64,000 nucleotides of DNA from NCBI GenBank assembly GCA_013285915.1, contig JABDGS010000005.1, positions 1 through 64,000 of the forward strand. The letters are read 5' to 3'. Position 1 is the stretch's first letter, and every line of letters starts with the position of its first letter. Source of the stretch: Bacteroidota bacterium. Its GTDB lineage: Bacteria; Bacteroidota; Bacteroidia; Chitinophagales; Chitinophagaceae. A program made the translations under genes and the position numbers. Of this stretch, positions 37,843-47,337 are shown piece by piece. The notes beneath the pieces were generated by a model. It had not been told where the DNA came from. It ran no database searches and saw only the letters and a list, made by a program, of their open reading frames with translations.

Positions 37843-38925
37843 TTACTGAACAGAATGAGCAGCCTGTATAACATCCCTCACCAACAAGGGTAATACAGGG
37901 CTTGCATAAAAGGAAGAAAAATGGTGCCTGCCTGCGGTTATCGCATTGACCCTCGCAAGAAAAAATCCGTAAACATGGTTTAGCTTGTCAATCCATGGGT
38001 AAGCACCGGCCCAACCGGGGCTGCTTATTAAAACCGCATTGCTGTTGCTATCTGTCTCCTCCCGCCATTCGCCAAGGCCGTAAACATCCTGCCTGTATAT
38101 ATGCCGCGCGTTTTCAACGAATTCGCCGTGGTTAACTTTTGCAGCATGTACCTGGTTTGCCTGCATTTCTTTTATAGCAACTGCTGACAATATGCGCCGG
38201 CCTTTAAACATACCGTTATTATTGATCATTGATAAAAAATTGGCATAACCCTGTAAATCAGTTCTTGCACCGCCTCCCAACATGGGATTATGGCCTGGAG
38301 TAGAATCAACAGGGGTAAATTTTGTATGGTACATTTGCAAGGGACCAGCTATTTTTTCTTCAAATAATGTCTCCCAATTTTTACCTGTTGCCAGTTCCGC
38401 CATACGGCCTGCAACCTGCATGGCAAGGCCCCCATAATGAAACAGTGCGCCGGGCAAAGTATCTGCGGGAAGGGTTACAATATGTGCAAGAGATTCTTCA
38501 AGTGTTTGGTAATCGTCTGGCTTATTACCTGGCGGCTGGTAATCAGGGTAACCTGCGGTATGCGACAATAGCTGCCGCAAAGTAGCTTGGCCTTTCGGCC
38601 CTGTAAACTGCGGCAGCCATTTTTTTACTTTGTCATCCCAATGCAACCGGCCTTCATCCACAACGGCGGCGATGGCTGCAGCCGCCAGCCATTTACCCGC
38701 AGAGGCAATATACGCAACTGTTGACGGTGTGTAATTACCGAAATACTTTTCAAAAATTACAGTATCGTCCTTTACTATAATGATGGCTGCGCCGGGATAG
38801 TAGCCGCTGTCAATCCAGCCTTGTATTGTTGACCGCAGTTTTAAGAAATCGTAACCTTGCTTATGCATCATTGCATGCTGTGCTGCCACATGCAGTGGAA
38901 AAAATAGTATGGGCAGCCATTTCAT
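37843..38925 (-). CDS. Serine hydrolase, class C beta-lactamase fold (second copy)
   Basis: A 360-residue secreted protein. A signal is present (WLPILFFPLHVAAQ). SAGK at residues 75-78 is the SxxK motif. The second motif is YGG at 164-166, so the usual YxN has Gly in place of Asn. Parts shared with the protein at 2044-3138 include VVDEGRLHWDD, LRQLLSHTAGYPDY and FHYGGLAMQVAG, so they are paralogues. Loss of the Asn could mean an esterase or an inactive variant. It is transcribed alone, about 110 bases upstream of the sheath gene on the same strand. Confidence 0.9.
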   Translation of the reverse strand: MKWLPILFFPLHVAAQHAMMHKQGYDFLKLRSTIQGWIDSGYYPGAAIIIVKDDTVIFEKYFGNYTPSTVAYIASAGKWLAAAAIAAVVDEGRLHWDDKVKKWLPQFTGPKGQATLRQLLSHTAGYPDYQPPGNKPDDYQTLEESLAHIVTLPADTLPGALFHYGGLAMQVAGRMAELATGKNWETLFEEKIAGPLQMYHTKFTPVDSTPGHNPMLGGGARTDLQGYANFLSMINNNGMFKGRRILSAVAIKEMQANQVHAAKVNHGEFVENARHIYRQDVYGLGEWREETDSNSNAVLISSPGWAGAYPWIDKLNHVYGFFLARVNAITAGRHHFSSFYASPVLPLLVRDVIQAAHSVQ

Positions 38926-39251
38926 AAAGGGAAGATAAGAAAATGGAATGAGGGGAGACCGGGCAATATCGCAGTTTTTAAATTATCCTGGCAGCCAAAG
39001 CTGAGAAACAAGAATTTTTTTGGGCTGCGCAGTTGTTGCAAAATAAAGTTGACAGAGCGTTGTAATATTCAATAAGCTAAAATTATCCTGTCATATTACC
39101 ACCTTAATTTCAACGTTGCAATTACCGCCAAACCATTACATTTACCAACTTAATTATTTATCTTACATATTCTCAATTTTCAACATAGCCTATTTGCACA
39201 TTAAAGAGACTACCAAAGCTTAACCCGAAGGTGCAATTAGTAAATAATAAT
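38926..39251. other. Divergent intergenic region
   Basis: About 325 bases between the serine hydrolase and the next plus-strand gene. It is AT-rich near the right end. No gene, hairpin or RNA was recognised. Confidence 0.35.
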
Positions 39252-40010
39252 ATGCCTGCAAAAATGACAAAACTAACATTGCTTAAGTACGCCTGTACTA
39301 TTTTGTTGATACTTGTATTTTGTGCCTGTGCCAACAGGGCGGACAGACCCTTGCCTGCACACGACTCCACCGCTGTGGGACGCGGCACCGATACTGAAAC
39401 AGCGGTACCGGGCAATGCCACAACACCAGCTAATGGGGGACCGCGCTCTGCGGTTTTGGGGTTTTCTTATTTTGGAACTATGAAGAGACAGCAAACAAAA
39501 AATATTCATGCGTTTATAAGTGTAAAGAACCCCCACGGCGCAGTGAAAGACACATTGACCATGCTGAATATTGAGGATGGCCTGGAAAAGAACAACGACA
39601 CCAGCATTATTTTGACAAAAGATATACTGGTATATAAATACGTAAAAATTACGTTGCTTAATACAGACAGCTCTTTTGCAATAGTGCCGCTTGTAGATTC
39701 AATGAGACAGCTTGTAGATACTATTTTGGGTAACCATTGGGAATGGTCTGTTACAGCAACCGGTGATAAACCACAGGGAGTGCTGTATATGAAGGTTGAG
39801 GCAGAAACACCTGCCGGGTCTGTGCCAATACTTGCGGCGAAAACAATGGTTGTAAAAATAGACCTTGAATATAATATCTTCAGGGGCATTTGGGACTATA
39901 TGTTTGATAACCCCAAAACGGTGCTGACAATAATTATCATCCCCATCGTTGCCTTTTTTGGCAAAAAGCTTTTTGACCGGAAAAGTAAAACTTCTGCCCC
40001 CAGCAGTTAA
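39252..40010 (+). CDS. Hypothetical lipoprotein with a C-terminal membrane helix
   Basis: The product (about 252 residues; Met at 39252, or 39264) has an N-terminal hydrophobic segment ending in a Cys-rich lipobox-like stretch (LVFCACAN). Near the C-terminus, NPKTVLTIIIIPIVAFFGKKLF is a second membrane helix with a Lys/Arg tail. The middle 150 residues are strand-like and unassigned. Two membrane anchors bracketing an outside domain is an unusual layout. The lipobox could instead be part of a simple transmembrane helix. The function is unknown. Confidence 0.65.
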   Translation: MPAKMTKLTLLKYACTILLILVFCACANRADRPLPAHDSTAVGRGTDTETAVPGNATTPANGGPRSAVLGFSYFGTMKRQQTKNIHAFISVKNPHGAVKDTLTMLNIEDGLEKNNDTSIILTKDILVYKYVKITLLNTDSSFAIVPLVDSMRQLVDTILGNHWEWSVTATGDKPQGVLYMKVEAETPAGSVPILAAKTMVVKIDLEYNIFRGIWDYMFDNPKTVLTIIIIPIVAFFGKKLFDRKSKTSAPSS

Positions 40011-40149
40011 ACAAATTACCGCCGGTTTAAAGTGTATTATGAAGGTGCGGTAAAGGACGCTGTAACAAGTATTCGGGTTTGGAAACAAACCCGGTCATCC
40101 ATAGGTGAATATTTTTATAAAAGCTGTTGCCTGTTATCTGAGTGTAGGT

Positions 40150-41856
40150 CTACAAAAGCTGGCTATTATCATTTATTCCCATCATTGCTTTTCTAATAAG
40201 CGGTATGGGGGCGCTTCCAAAAGATAAAAACAGGTCGTGAAATTTTTTCCATGAATTATTTTGGACATTCTTACTTATCCAGTCATTTCTGAGTTTATTG
40301 ATCATTAGTTTGCCCATTGCATAATTAAGGTATGAAGGATCGATCATGCCATGGTTAGCCTGCCGTTGAGCAGTTGCACTATCCATGAAACCATTTTTTA
40401 TAAACATTTCTTTAGATTCTTCTATGGTCATTCCCCTGGTGTGAATACCAATAGCCGATATTAACCTTATATCTTTTGCAATAGCATCTTTTAATTGTTC
40501 AATGCGCACCCCGGCATCGTCAAAGGTATAACCGGCGTCACAAACCATTTGCTGGGAATAATCTGCCCAACCTTCAGCGAAAGCATAATCAGTAAACACC
40601 TGGTCGAATTTTGATGCTAAACGGCTGGAATGTAAGTACTGCAAAATATGCCCCGTATACGCTTCGTGCATGCAGATAACTGATAAATTACCTTTACCCG
40701 GCATATAATCGTTTTGCTTTTCTTTTGTCCATCCCGGGTCGGGGAGCGAGACATAAAAAACGGGCAATAAATTTTTATCATAAGGGCCGGGCGTGTTCAC
40801 ATATTCAGGGTTCCATGATCTGTAAGGTGGTGATTGAGCAATTTTCATGTCCCCGGCCGGAAAAATTGATATGATATCTTTTTGCTGCAAAAAAGTTCGT
40901 AAGCGGGTAACCTCATTTTTTACCGCATCAACCAGGCTGGCACCAGTTACTTTGTTTGCTGAAACTATTTGCAAACATTCAGCAATTGTTTTACCGGGCG
41001 CTAATTTGTTACACTCTTTTAATAAAGCCTGTGTATTTTGTTCCAGGTCTGCCCTGCCTATACTGTCAAGTTTATCTATGGAAATATCAACGCCTTCTGT
41101 CATCCTCAGCATTTCGCTGAATTTTTCAATCCCGAAAGCGTAATTACCTGTTGAGGAATTTTCTTTACCCTCAAGCCACGTATCAAAACCATTTAGCGCG
41201 TTAACAGCTTCGCCATTAGCTTTCTTAAATTCGTCCATCATTTCTTTATCCCCAATACCCTCAAAATTTTTAAGCATGCTGGTATAAAAACTAAGTAATG
41301 AGTGAATTGAACCCCGGGCAGCCTTAACGTATATTTTTATCATTGGCATTTTAAGGGTAGCTTTTATTTGCTGCAGCGCCGAAGGGATGTTATGAAGATA
41401 AATTGTATATGATCTCATCCTTGTTTGCAGTGTGGCATACGGGCGTGAAGCATAAACATCAGGGTCTAACATGTCAAAATAAAAATTCGGGTTAATATGA
41501 GGATAATCCATAATTTTTTGCCAAAAAATATCTTTATCAATTTGTGCAATAAGGTAATCCCTTTCAAATTGCTGGTGCTTATCTAATTGCTTTTGGTTAA
41601 AGGCCAGGGCTTTTTCGCGTTCGGTATTTAACCATAAAAGGTTAGCCTGCAAACCGGCTTCACTAAAATCGGGCAACTTGCCGTCAAATTCATGCCTTCC
41701 CTGGCCCACGGCAAAATCAGGGTGTTTTATAAAATAGTCCTGTAAAAATGCATTGGCAAATTTGTTCCATTCATCGCTTGTGTTTTTTACATTGCTTTTA
41801 CCGGCTAAACATTCAGATAAAAACAATATAAGCAGCAACACAAATATTCGTGTCAT
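40150..41856 (-). CDS. DUF885 family protein (putative zinc peptidase)
   Basis: A 568-residue exported protein (signal about residues 1-18). It has the DUF885 signature: HEAYTGHILQYLHSS in the C-terminal half, matching the family's HExxPGHxxQ motif with Thr in place of Pro, then FAEGWADYSQQMV and LGYTFDDAG-like stretches. Those residues resemble a metallopeptidase zinc site. Members are annotated as hypothetical or putative dipeptidases. It is transcribed alone and divergent from the next gene. Confidence 0.9.
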   Translation of the reverse strand: MTRIFVLLLILFLSECLAGKSNVKNTSDEWNKFANAFLQDYFIKHPDFAVGQGRHEFDGKLPDFSEAGLQANLLWLNTEREKALAFNQKQLDKHQQFERDYLIAQIDKDIFWQKIMDYPHINPNFYFDMLDPDVYASRPYATLQTRMRSYTIYLHNIPSALQQIKATLKMPMIKIYVKAARGSIHSLLSFYTSMLKNFEGIGDKEMMDEFKKANGEAVNALNGFDTWLEGKENSSTGNYAFGIEKFSEMLRMTEGVDISIDKLDSIGRADLEQNTQALLKECNKLAPGKTIAECLQIVSANKVTGASLVDAVKNEVTRLRTFLQQKDIISIFPAGDMKIAQSPPYRSWNPEYVNTPGPYDKNLLPVFYVSLPDPGWTKEKQNDYMPGKGNLSVICMHEAYTGHILQYLHSSRLASKFDQVFTDYAFAEGWADYSQQMVCDAGYTFDDAGVRIEQLKDAIAKDIRLISAIGIHTRGMTIEESKEMFIKNGFMDSATAQRQANHGMIDPSYLNYAMGKLMINKLRNDWISKNVQNNSWKKFHDLFLSFGSAPIPLIRKAMMGINDNSQLL

Positions 41857-42290
41857 ATTTCAAGTTTTTTATGTTGATCTAATGCATGTAAAGGCTGTAA
41901 TAAGCCATCCCCAGCACGCAATTGCTGTGTAAAACAATGCTGCTGGTGTGGCAAAATAAAACGGTTTATAAAAACCTGATATACAAAGTCCGAAAGCGAA
42001 GGAAGGGCAGAGAACGTTATCCAAAAAACCATCTGCAACTGGCGGTTTTTTACAAGGCAGTTACCATAAAACAGGTATGGAAGATAAACAAACGTTCTCA
42101 AATTAAGGTTGGCCGTTCAACCTTTGGCTGTTTTTTTTCAACGGTTGGGATAATTTTATGCCTGGCACAAATCTAACATTGCTGATACATTTTTTGCGGC
42201 AAAACAGTTATAGGATTAATCTCTAACTAAATTCCCTATGTATAGACGCATTTGGCGGCTTTTACTGCAGGGGAATATTTATATTGTGTT
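41857..42290. other. Intergenic region, nothing convincing
   Basis: About 430 bases between divergent genes. Open frames here are basic and Tyr/Lys/Phe-rich without homologue-like features. No promoter or structured RNA is clear. Confidence 0.35.
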
Positions 42291-42714
42291 ATGAGGAAAC
42301 ATTCAGCTATTTACAAGCCGGGGTTGCTGGTGCTTTTCTCAACCGTATTGACGGTAACGATACTACCCGGTATGGCGCAACAGTTGACGGGCCCCATTGA
42401 CACTGCTACCATACTGCGAAAATTTGCGGCTAATGCGTTTGCAAGTGACAGCGCCGCCCGCAGTTACAGTTTTAGCCGCGATGTGCAGATAAATACCATA
42501 GGAATGGGCGGCCAATGATGTAACACCCAAGCCCGGCGGGCACGAAAACAATAATACTGTGCCTTTGTTTAAAGGCCGCATATGTAATGCATCATCGAAC
42601 AGGTTTTACATCCCGAAGTTTTGGAATGAAGATTACGGTTTAAAGAATATTGTTTACCCGAACCGATCAGTTAGCGGGCAACCCGCAAATGGTAAAATTG
42701 CCCTTTTATTGTAA
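42291..42714 (+). pseudogene. Frameshifted exported gene
   Basis: An open frame starting at 42291 encodes a signal-like N-terminus (LLVLFSTVLTVTILPGMAQQ) and continues to a TGA at 42516-42518. From 42511 the +1 frame stays open for 68 codons to a TAA at 42712-42714 and reads as ordinary protein (PKPGGHENNNTVPLFKGRI and FYIPKFWNEDYGLKN). Together they would make a protein of about 140 residues, so one indel near 42511-42518 broke the gene, or it is a sequencing error. The family was not recognised. The amidase gene follows. Confidence 0.5.
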
Positions 42715-42772
42715 CCTTTTTATTTTATGGAGGTTTATTGAAGAGCTGATAGCCGGGCTCAATTATTTCAAC

Positions 42773-44032
42773 ATGAAAAAAATAACTTTTTTACTGGCGG
42801 GTTTCCTGCTTTTTAATTACACATGTTTTTGCTGTACCATTGTATCCTGTGCAAGAAACGGGCAGGTATTTGCTGCAGGCAACGAGGATGATTACCTCTC
42901 CACATTATATGCGCGGGTGTGGTTTAACCCGCCCACCAATGGCCATTATGGTATGGTAAGTTTTGGTTTGCCGGATCTGCAGGCACAGACCATAATGAAC
43001 GAATATGGCCTGTTTGTTGATTTTACGGCGCAATACAGCATTAACCCATCGAAGTTTAACATACAACACCCTTACTATGGCGACCTATTCTTTGAAATAT
43101 TGAGCACCTGTAAAAACGTAAAAGAAGCGCTTGCATTTTTGAAAGACCATCAATATGCATATTCTTCACAAGCCCTGCTGGCTGATGCAGAAGGCAACTC
43201 GGTGATTGTAAATGTGGAGGCAAATACAATTAAGGAAGGCGATTACCAGGTGAATACGAACTTTAATATTTGCGACCTGAAAAAAGGCGTATCTGACAGG
43301 CGGTATAATATTGCCAAAGAAATGCTTAGCGGACATGCAAATCTTTCGGTTGGTTATTTCAGGGACATACTTAACAGAACACACCAGGAGGGCAACCTTA
43401 CCACACTATATTCTTATGTGTTTGATATAAAGAAGGGGCTGATATACGTGTATTTTTTTCACAATTTTGATAACGCATGGGTAATTGACATTAAAAAGGA
43501 ACTTAAAAAAGATTACCGGTTAGAGAACCTTGCTGATCATTTCCCAACCTCTTATGCATACGAGACATTGATACAAAAAGACCCCGGTTATAAAAAGGAA
43601 CAGGTGCTTGCGGAAATATATACAAAAGGTGCTGACAATGTTATTACAAAATATTTGAGCGACACCTCTTTGTATTCAACCATGCTGGAGGTTGGGCTGC
43701 AACTGGTAAAAGATGCTTGGAACCAGCAAGGTAATGGCGGCATGTGGCTATACTGGTTTGGCCTGCCGGGCGGCTATAGTGTACAGCACTTTACAGACAG
43801 CAGGTTAAATGCCGCGCAGCGTATTTTTACATCACTATTGCAACGGCGCGCCCCCGACATAAAGTTGAAAAATTTTATGATTGAGATAGAAGCTTATATT
43901 AACCTTGTGCAGGGTAATACCAAAGAAGCTAAGTACCTGTACGAACAGGCTTCTGCCAGCCAGAATGATGCTTACCCGTTATCTTATAACCGGGCTAAGG
44001 AAATGCTTCGCGAGATAGGAATGAACAATTAG
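42773..44032 (+). CDS. Ntn hydrolase, linear amide C-N hydrolase type
   Basis: A protein of about 420 residues. The Met at 42773 begins a signal peptide (MKKITFLLAGFLLFNYTC) directly followed by CCTIVSCARNGQVFAAGNEDD. Cleavage would expose a Cys nucleophile, as in the choloylglycine hydrolase/C45-type amidases, where AGNEDD aligns with the family's GRNxDW. QALLADAEGNSVIVNVE further on is also typical. The in-frame Met at 42650 adds 41 residues and is unlikely. The C-terminal 100 residues look helical and TPR-like. The natural substrate (acyl amide) is not known. Confidence 0.82.
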   Translation: MKKITFLLAGFLLFNYTCFCCTIVSCARNGQVFAAGNEDDYLSTLYARVWFNPPTNGHYGMVSFGLPDLQAQTIMNEYGLFVDFTAQYSINPSKFNIQHPYYGDLFFEILSTCKNVKEALAFLKDHQYAYSSQALLADAEGNSVIVNVEANTIKEGDYQVNTNFNICDLKKGVSDRRYNIAKEMLSGHANLSVGYFRDILNRTHQEGNLTTLYSYVFDIKKGLIYVYFFHNFDNAWVIDIKKELKKDYRLENLADHFPTSYAYETLIQKDPGYKKEQVLAEIYTKGADNVITKYLSDTSLYSTMLEVGLQLVKDAWNQQGNGGMWLYWFGLPGGYSVQHFTDSRLNAAQRIFTSLLQRRAPDIKLKNFMIEIEAYINLVQGNTKEAKYLYEQASASQNDAYPLSYNRAKEMLREIGMNN

Positions 44033-44045
44033 CGGAGCGCCCACA

Positions 44046-44618
44046 TTATTTGCGTATCGTTTCATAGTTAAGGGCAATTACCCCGCAAGAAAATGTTTTT
44101 GTTTCTATAAGTTTCAGTTTAGTTAGTTCAGGAACATCTTTAAATAGCGGAATACCCTGCCCAAGAAGAATGGGATTAACAAATAACCAAAACTCATCAA
44201 TTAGCCCCTGGCCCATTAATGAATGAGAAGCGGCGGGGCTTCCAAAAATCAAGATATTTTTTCCGTCCTGGTTTTTTATTTTATTTATGTTGTCTGCAAG
44301 ATGGTCGCTGATAACTACAGTGTTGTCGAACCCTTTTTCACTCATCGTTCTTGATAAAACGATCTTTGAAACTTTGTTGTACCAGGCTGAATGTTCTTTG
44401 TCGTGTTTAGATGCGCCTGGTTCTTCACCGGCAGATGGCCAATAACTCTGCATCATTTCATACGTTACCCGCCCATAAAGCGCCGTGTCGGCTTTGTTTG
44501 TCATAGTTGCAACAAAATCAAATATATCTTCGTCTACTTTTATCCAGTTCATTTCGCCGTTAAGCCCAGCCACAAAGCCATCAAGTGAGGTGTGCATAAA
44601 AAAAATTAAATTTCTCAT
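44046..44618 (-). CDS. Dihydrofolate-reductase-family protein (RibD C-terminal-like)
   Basis: A 190-residue protein with the RibD_C/DHFR fold. The N-terminus (RNLIFFMHTSLDGFVAGLNG) carries the usual substrate loop, and LYGRVTYEMMQSYWP and ILIFGSPAASHSLMGQGLID are typical. True folate or deazaflavin activity cannot be assumed. It converges with the amidase (stops 13 bases apart). A paralogue in the other orientation lies at 45033-45596. Confidence 0.88.
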   Translation of the reverse strand: MRNLIFFMHTSLDGFVAGLNGEMNWIKVDEDIFDFVATMTNKADTALYGRVTYEMMQSYWPSAGEEPGASKHDKEHSAWYNKVSKIVLSRTMSEKGFDNTVVISDHLADNINKIKNQDGKNILIFGSPAASHSLMGQGLIDEFWLFVNPILLGQGIPLFKDVPELTKLKLIETKTFSCGVIALNYETIRK

Positions 44619-45032
44619 TTGTTATTTGTTTAAATGTTTATACTGGTTTTTCGCTCATTTTATTGCCTGCCGCTTAAGGCATGCATTGTTGGCATCGGGT
44701 TGCGGATAACTGGGGTATTCCCACAATTCAATATTACTAACTTGCGGCAATAAAACCAAGATACAACGTATTTAAGAAAGCAGACCTGCCAGGGGCAGAC
44801 GTTTTATATCAAGTCCGCAGGCAAGCGGGCACTAGCCCTTTTATTTTGCTTACAGGCTACCCGGAGCTGGGAATTTATTAATATCACTGTTTCTGACACA
44901 GTTTTGCTGATAGCATGAGTTGAAAATTATTCATTAACTTTCAATATTTGCATATAGCTTAATCTTGAACAGCGAGTCCATCGCACCCGTTGCGGGTGCT
45001 GAAAAGAAAATTGAAACCTAAAAATAATCAAA
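44619..45032. other. Divergent intergenic region with a perfect hairpin
   Basis: About 410 bases between two DHFR-family genes. GCACCCG-TTG-CGGGTGC (44983-44999) is a perfect 7-bp hairpin 33 bases before the plus-strand gene start. It may be regulatory. No T-run follows, so it is not a typical terminator. Confidence 0.45.
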
Positions 45033-45596
45033 ATGCGAAAACTAATCTACTCCATCAACCTTACCGCAGACGGATGTATCGACCACATGAAAGCAGGGCC
45101 CCCCGCCCTTGACATGTTTGAACATTATATGGACCTTACCCGCAGTGGGGACACGCTGCTTTACGGGCGTAAACTGTATGAAATAATGTTTCCCTATTGG
45201 CCGGACGTATTGAAAAACCCCGCCGGCGAATCAAAAGAATCAATAGAATTTGCAGAAGTATTCTGCGCTGTAGAAAACATTGTAGTTGTTTCAAAAACCT
45301 TACAAAGTGTTGAAGGAAAAAATACAAGAATTGTCAGCTCAAACCTTGAAGAAGAAGTAATGCAACTAAAAGCGGCGCCAGGCAAAAATATTTTAACCGG
45401 CGGGGTTGACCTTTCTGCGCAGCTAACACAGCTTGGCCTTATTGATGAATACCAGTTTACCATATACCCTGAAATTGCGGGCGAAGGGCGGCGGTTGTGG
45501 GATAGCCTTAGACTGCCGGAGAATTTAAAATTGAAACTTGTTGAGTGTAAGCCTTTTCAATCGGGTTTTATTTTGCTCAGGTACGTAAAAAGTTAG
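45033..45596 (+). CDS. Dihydrofolate-reductase-family protein (second copy)
   Basis: A 187-residue RibD_C/DHFR-type reductase related to the protein at 44046-44618. Shared features are RKLIYSINLTADGCIDHM, TLLYGRKLYEIMFPYWP, ILTGGVDLSAQLTQLGLIDE and FQSGFILLRY. Divergent paralogues either side of a shared intergenic region suggest a local duplication. The substrate is unknown. Confidence 0.88.
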   Translation: MRKLIYSINLTADGCIDHMKAGPPALDMFEHYMDLTRSGDTLLYGRKLYEIMFPYWPDVLKNPAGESKESIEFAEVFCAVENIVVVSKTLQSVEGKNTRIVSSNLEEEVMQLKAAPGKNILTGGVDLSAQLTQLGLIDEYQFTIYPEIAGEGRRLWDSLRLPENLKLKLVECKPFQSGFILLRYVKS

Positions 45597-45696
45597 GGAA
45601 CCTGAAGGTTATTGTTCAATACCGCCGCCCCTGGGGTGGCGTGCCGGAAAGGGATAAGAAAAAATAGTGATGAGCGGTAATTAAATTGAATAGTGT

Positions 45697-46161
45697 ATGA
45701 AGGTAAAGGGTTTTGTAAAAGAATTATTATTATGCTTAGTATTATCTGCCCTGGCCGATGCCATTGTTGTTAGCTTACTCCGGCTGGATCCGCATAGTAA
45801 TTTGCTGGGCGACTTTATATTTATATTGTATCTCTGGATCATCGGCGGCAGCAATTTTATAATAGGCATCCTTTTATTTAGCCTGTATTATTTCATTGTT
45901 CTTTATTTGGTAAAGAATACCAAAGGCTGGAAATTTTCTTTGTTGATGACACTTTGGGCCATCGTATTTATTGCAACAGTAACCATCAACGACTGGAACC
46001 TTTCACCGGATCTTAAAACATTTGGAGAATATCTTAGAAAAGGGGCACACTTCGCGGTGTATTCGGTAGTAGTCGCAGTGGTTGAGTCAGTGATGGGATG
46101 GAAAAAGACACGCCGCCGAATCGTAGCCGTATCAAAAGAGGGTAATGGGGGAGATTCATAG
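45697..46161 (+). CDS. Small membrane protein
   Basis: A 154-residue integral membrane protein with about three to four hydrophobic segments (near residues 8-26, 36-69, 78-94 and 110-130) and a basic C-terminal tail (KKTRRR). No family was recognised. It is transcribed alone. Composition and length support it being real. Confidence 0.6.
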   Translation: MKVKGFVKELLLCLVLSALADAIVVSLLRLDPHSNLLGDFIFILYLWIIGGSNFIIGILLFSLYYFIVLYLVKNTKGWKFSLLMTLWAIVFIATVTINDWNLSPDLKTFGEYLRKGAHFAVYSVVVAVVESVMGWKKTRRRIVAVSKEGNGGDS

Positions 46162-46422
46162 CTGATCCAGCCTGAACATCCCGCAAACCCTCACCCCATC
46201 TCCGTACCCTGCAAGGTGCAGCACTCATTCATCGGACCATGTTCCAGTATAAGTATGTATTCCCTTCCCCACAGAGTCCATGCCAGGCACAGGGCACACG
46301 CACCATGAGACTCTTGGAGAAGAGAAGGAATTCTACTTCTCCACGAGCAGGAAAATACCCGGGCGGTTAGCAGTAATTTGGTTGACGCTCTTTAAATTTG
46401 TTAAGTCTAAAAAATAAAAATC
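46162..46422. other. Intergenic region with two adjacent hairpins
   Basis: AGAGTCCATG (46273-46282) pairs with CATGAGACTCT (46304-46314), one bulge. Next to it, TGGAGAAG (46315-46322) pairs with CTTCTCCA (46336-46343). The first has the same arm sequence idea as the CAGAGTG/CACTCTG hairpin repeats at 50901 and 51809. Confidence 0.35.
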
Positions 46423-47337
46423 GTGCGAAAATTTTTCCTGACAATAATTGTTTTATTTCTTCTTCAAGCTTCCTTTGGCCAATCAATAAAAGTTACACTG
46501 TTAGGTACGGGAACTCCACAACCAATCATGGAACGTTTTGGGCCAAGTATCCTTGTTCAGGCAGGTAATAAAACTTTATTATTTGACGCAGGGCGTGGTT
46601 GCCTGCAACGATTACGCCAACTAAATTTAGGATATGATACTATTGATGCATTGTTTTTTACACATCTTCATTCAGATCATATTGTGGGACTACCCGATTT
46701 ATGGCTTACAGGATGGCTTTTAACAAAACGTAATAATCCTTTACCTGTTTTCGGACCAAAAGGATCTAAACAAATGACTGATCATCTGCAAAAAGCTTAT
46801 GAGTTTGATATTAAAATGCGAATAGAAGACGATAAATCCCCTCAAGAAGGAGGCAAACTAACAACTACTGATATAAAAGAGGGCACAGTTTATGAAAAGG
46901 ATGGAGTTAAAGTGATTGCATTCCTGGTAGATCATTATCCTGTTGTGCCAGCGTTTGGTTATAGAATAGAATATGCCGGGCATTCGGTTGTGCTCTCAGG
47001 AGATACCCGTTATTCAGAGAATTTAATCAAGTTCGCAAAAGGAACAGATCTACTGGTACATGAAGTAGCCATTGCCCCTGACACACTAAAAAAGACAGAC
47101 CCCAGGTATAATATATTGGCACACCACACCAGTCTTGAACAAGCATGCAAAGTGTTTAATGCAGTTAAGCCAAAACTTGCTGTTTACACTCATATTGTAA
47201 GTCTCTACCGGTATAAAACGGACGAAATAATTAAACGTACAAAACAAAATTATTCAAACCCTTTTGTATTGGGAGAAGACCTGATGATTTTCTCAGTTAG
47301 TGATACTGTGACTATAAAGGCCTGGGGTGAAAAATAA
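46423..47337 (+). CDS. Secreted MBL-fold metallo-hydrolase
   Basis: A 304-residue exported protein starting with GTG at 46423, followed by a signal peptide (LTIIVLFLLQASFGQ). THLHSDH (residues 80-86) is the HxHxDH zinc motif, and VVLSGDTRYSENL and LVHEVAI, with a late THIVS, supply further ligands. The overall pattern resembles RNase Z-like or arylsulfatase-type MBL enzymes (LLGTGTPQPIMERFGPSILV). The codon use is more AT-rich than most neighbours, which hints at transfer. It is alone on its strand. Confidence 0.9.
   Translation: MRKFFLTIIVLFLLQASFGQSIKVTLLGTGTPQPIMERFGPSILVQAGNKTLLFDAGRGCLQRLRQLNLGYDTIDALFFTHLHSDHIVGLPDLWLTGWLLTKRNNPLPVFGPKGSKQMTDHLQKAYEFDIKMRIEDDKSPQEGGKLTTTDIKEGTVYEKDGVKVIAFLVDHYPVVPAFGYRIEYAGHSVVLSGDTRYSENLIKFAKGTDLLVHEVAIAPDTLKKTDPRYNILAHHTSLEQACKVFNAVKPKLAVYTHIVSLYRYKTDEIIKRTKQNYSNPFVLGEDLMIFSVSDTVTIKAWGEK

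Noticed and set aside
36165-38925. Reading the sheath gene plus neighbours as a full injection system
   Set aside because: The adjoining gene is a serine hydrolase and the other neighbour a sugar isomerase; no tube, baseplate or ATPase could be found.
41922-42176. 84-codon basic frame before the frameshifted gene
   Set aside because: Composition (Lys/Arg/Tyr runs) and absence of any motif make it a chance frame.
42650-42772. Longer start of the Ntn hydrolase
   Set aside because: The added 41 residues contain no signal; the Met at 42773 gives a good signal and places the Cys nucleophile after the cleavage site.
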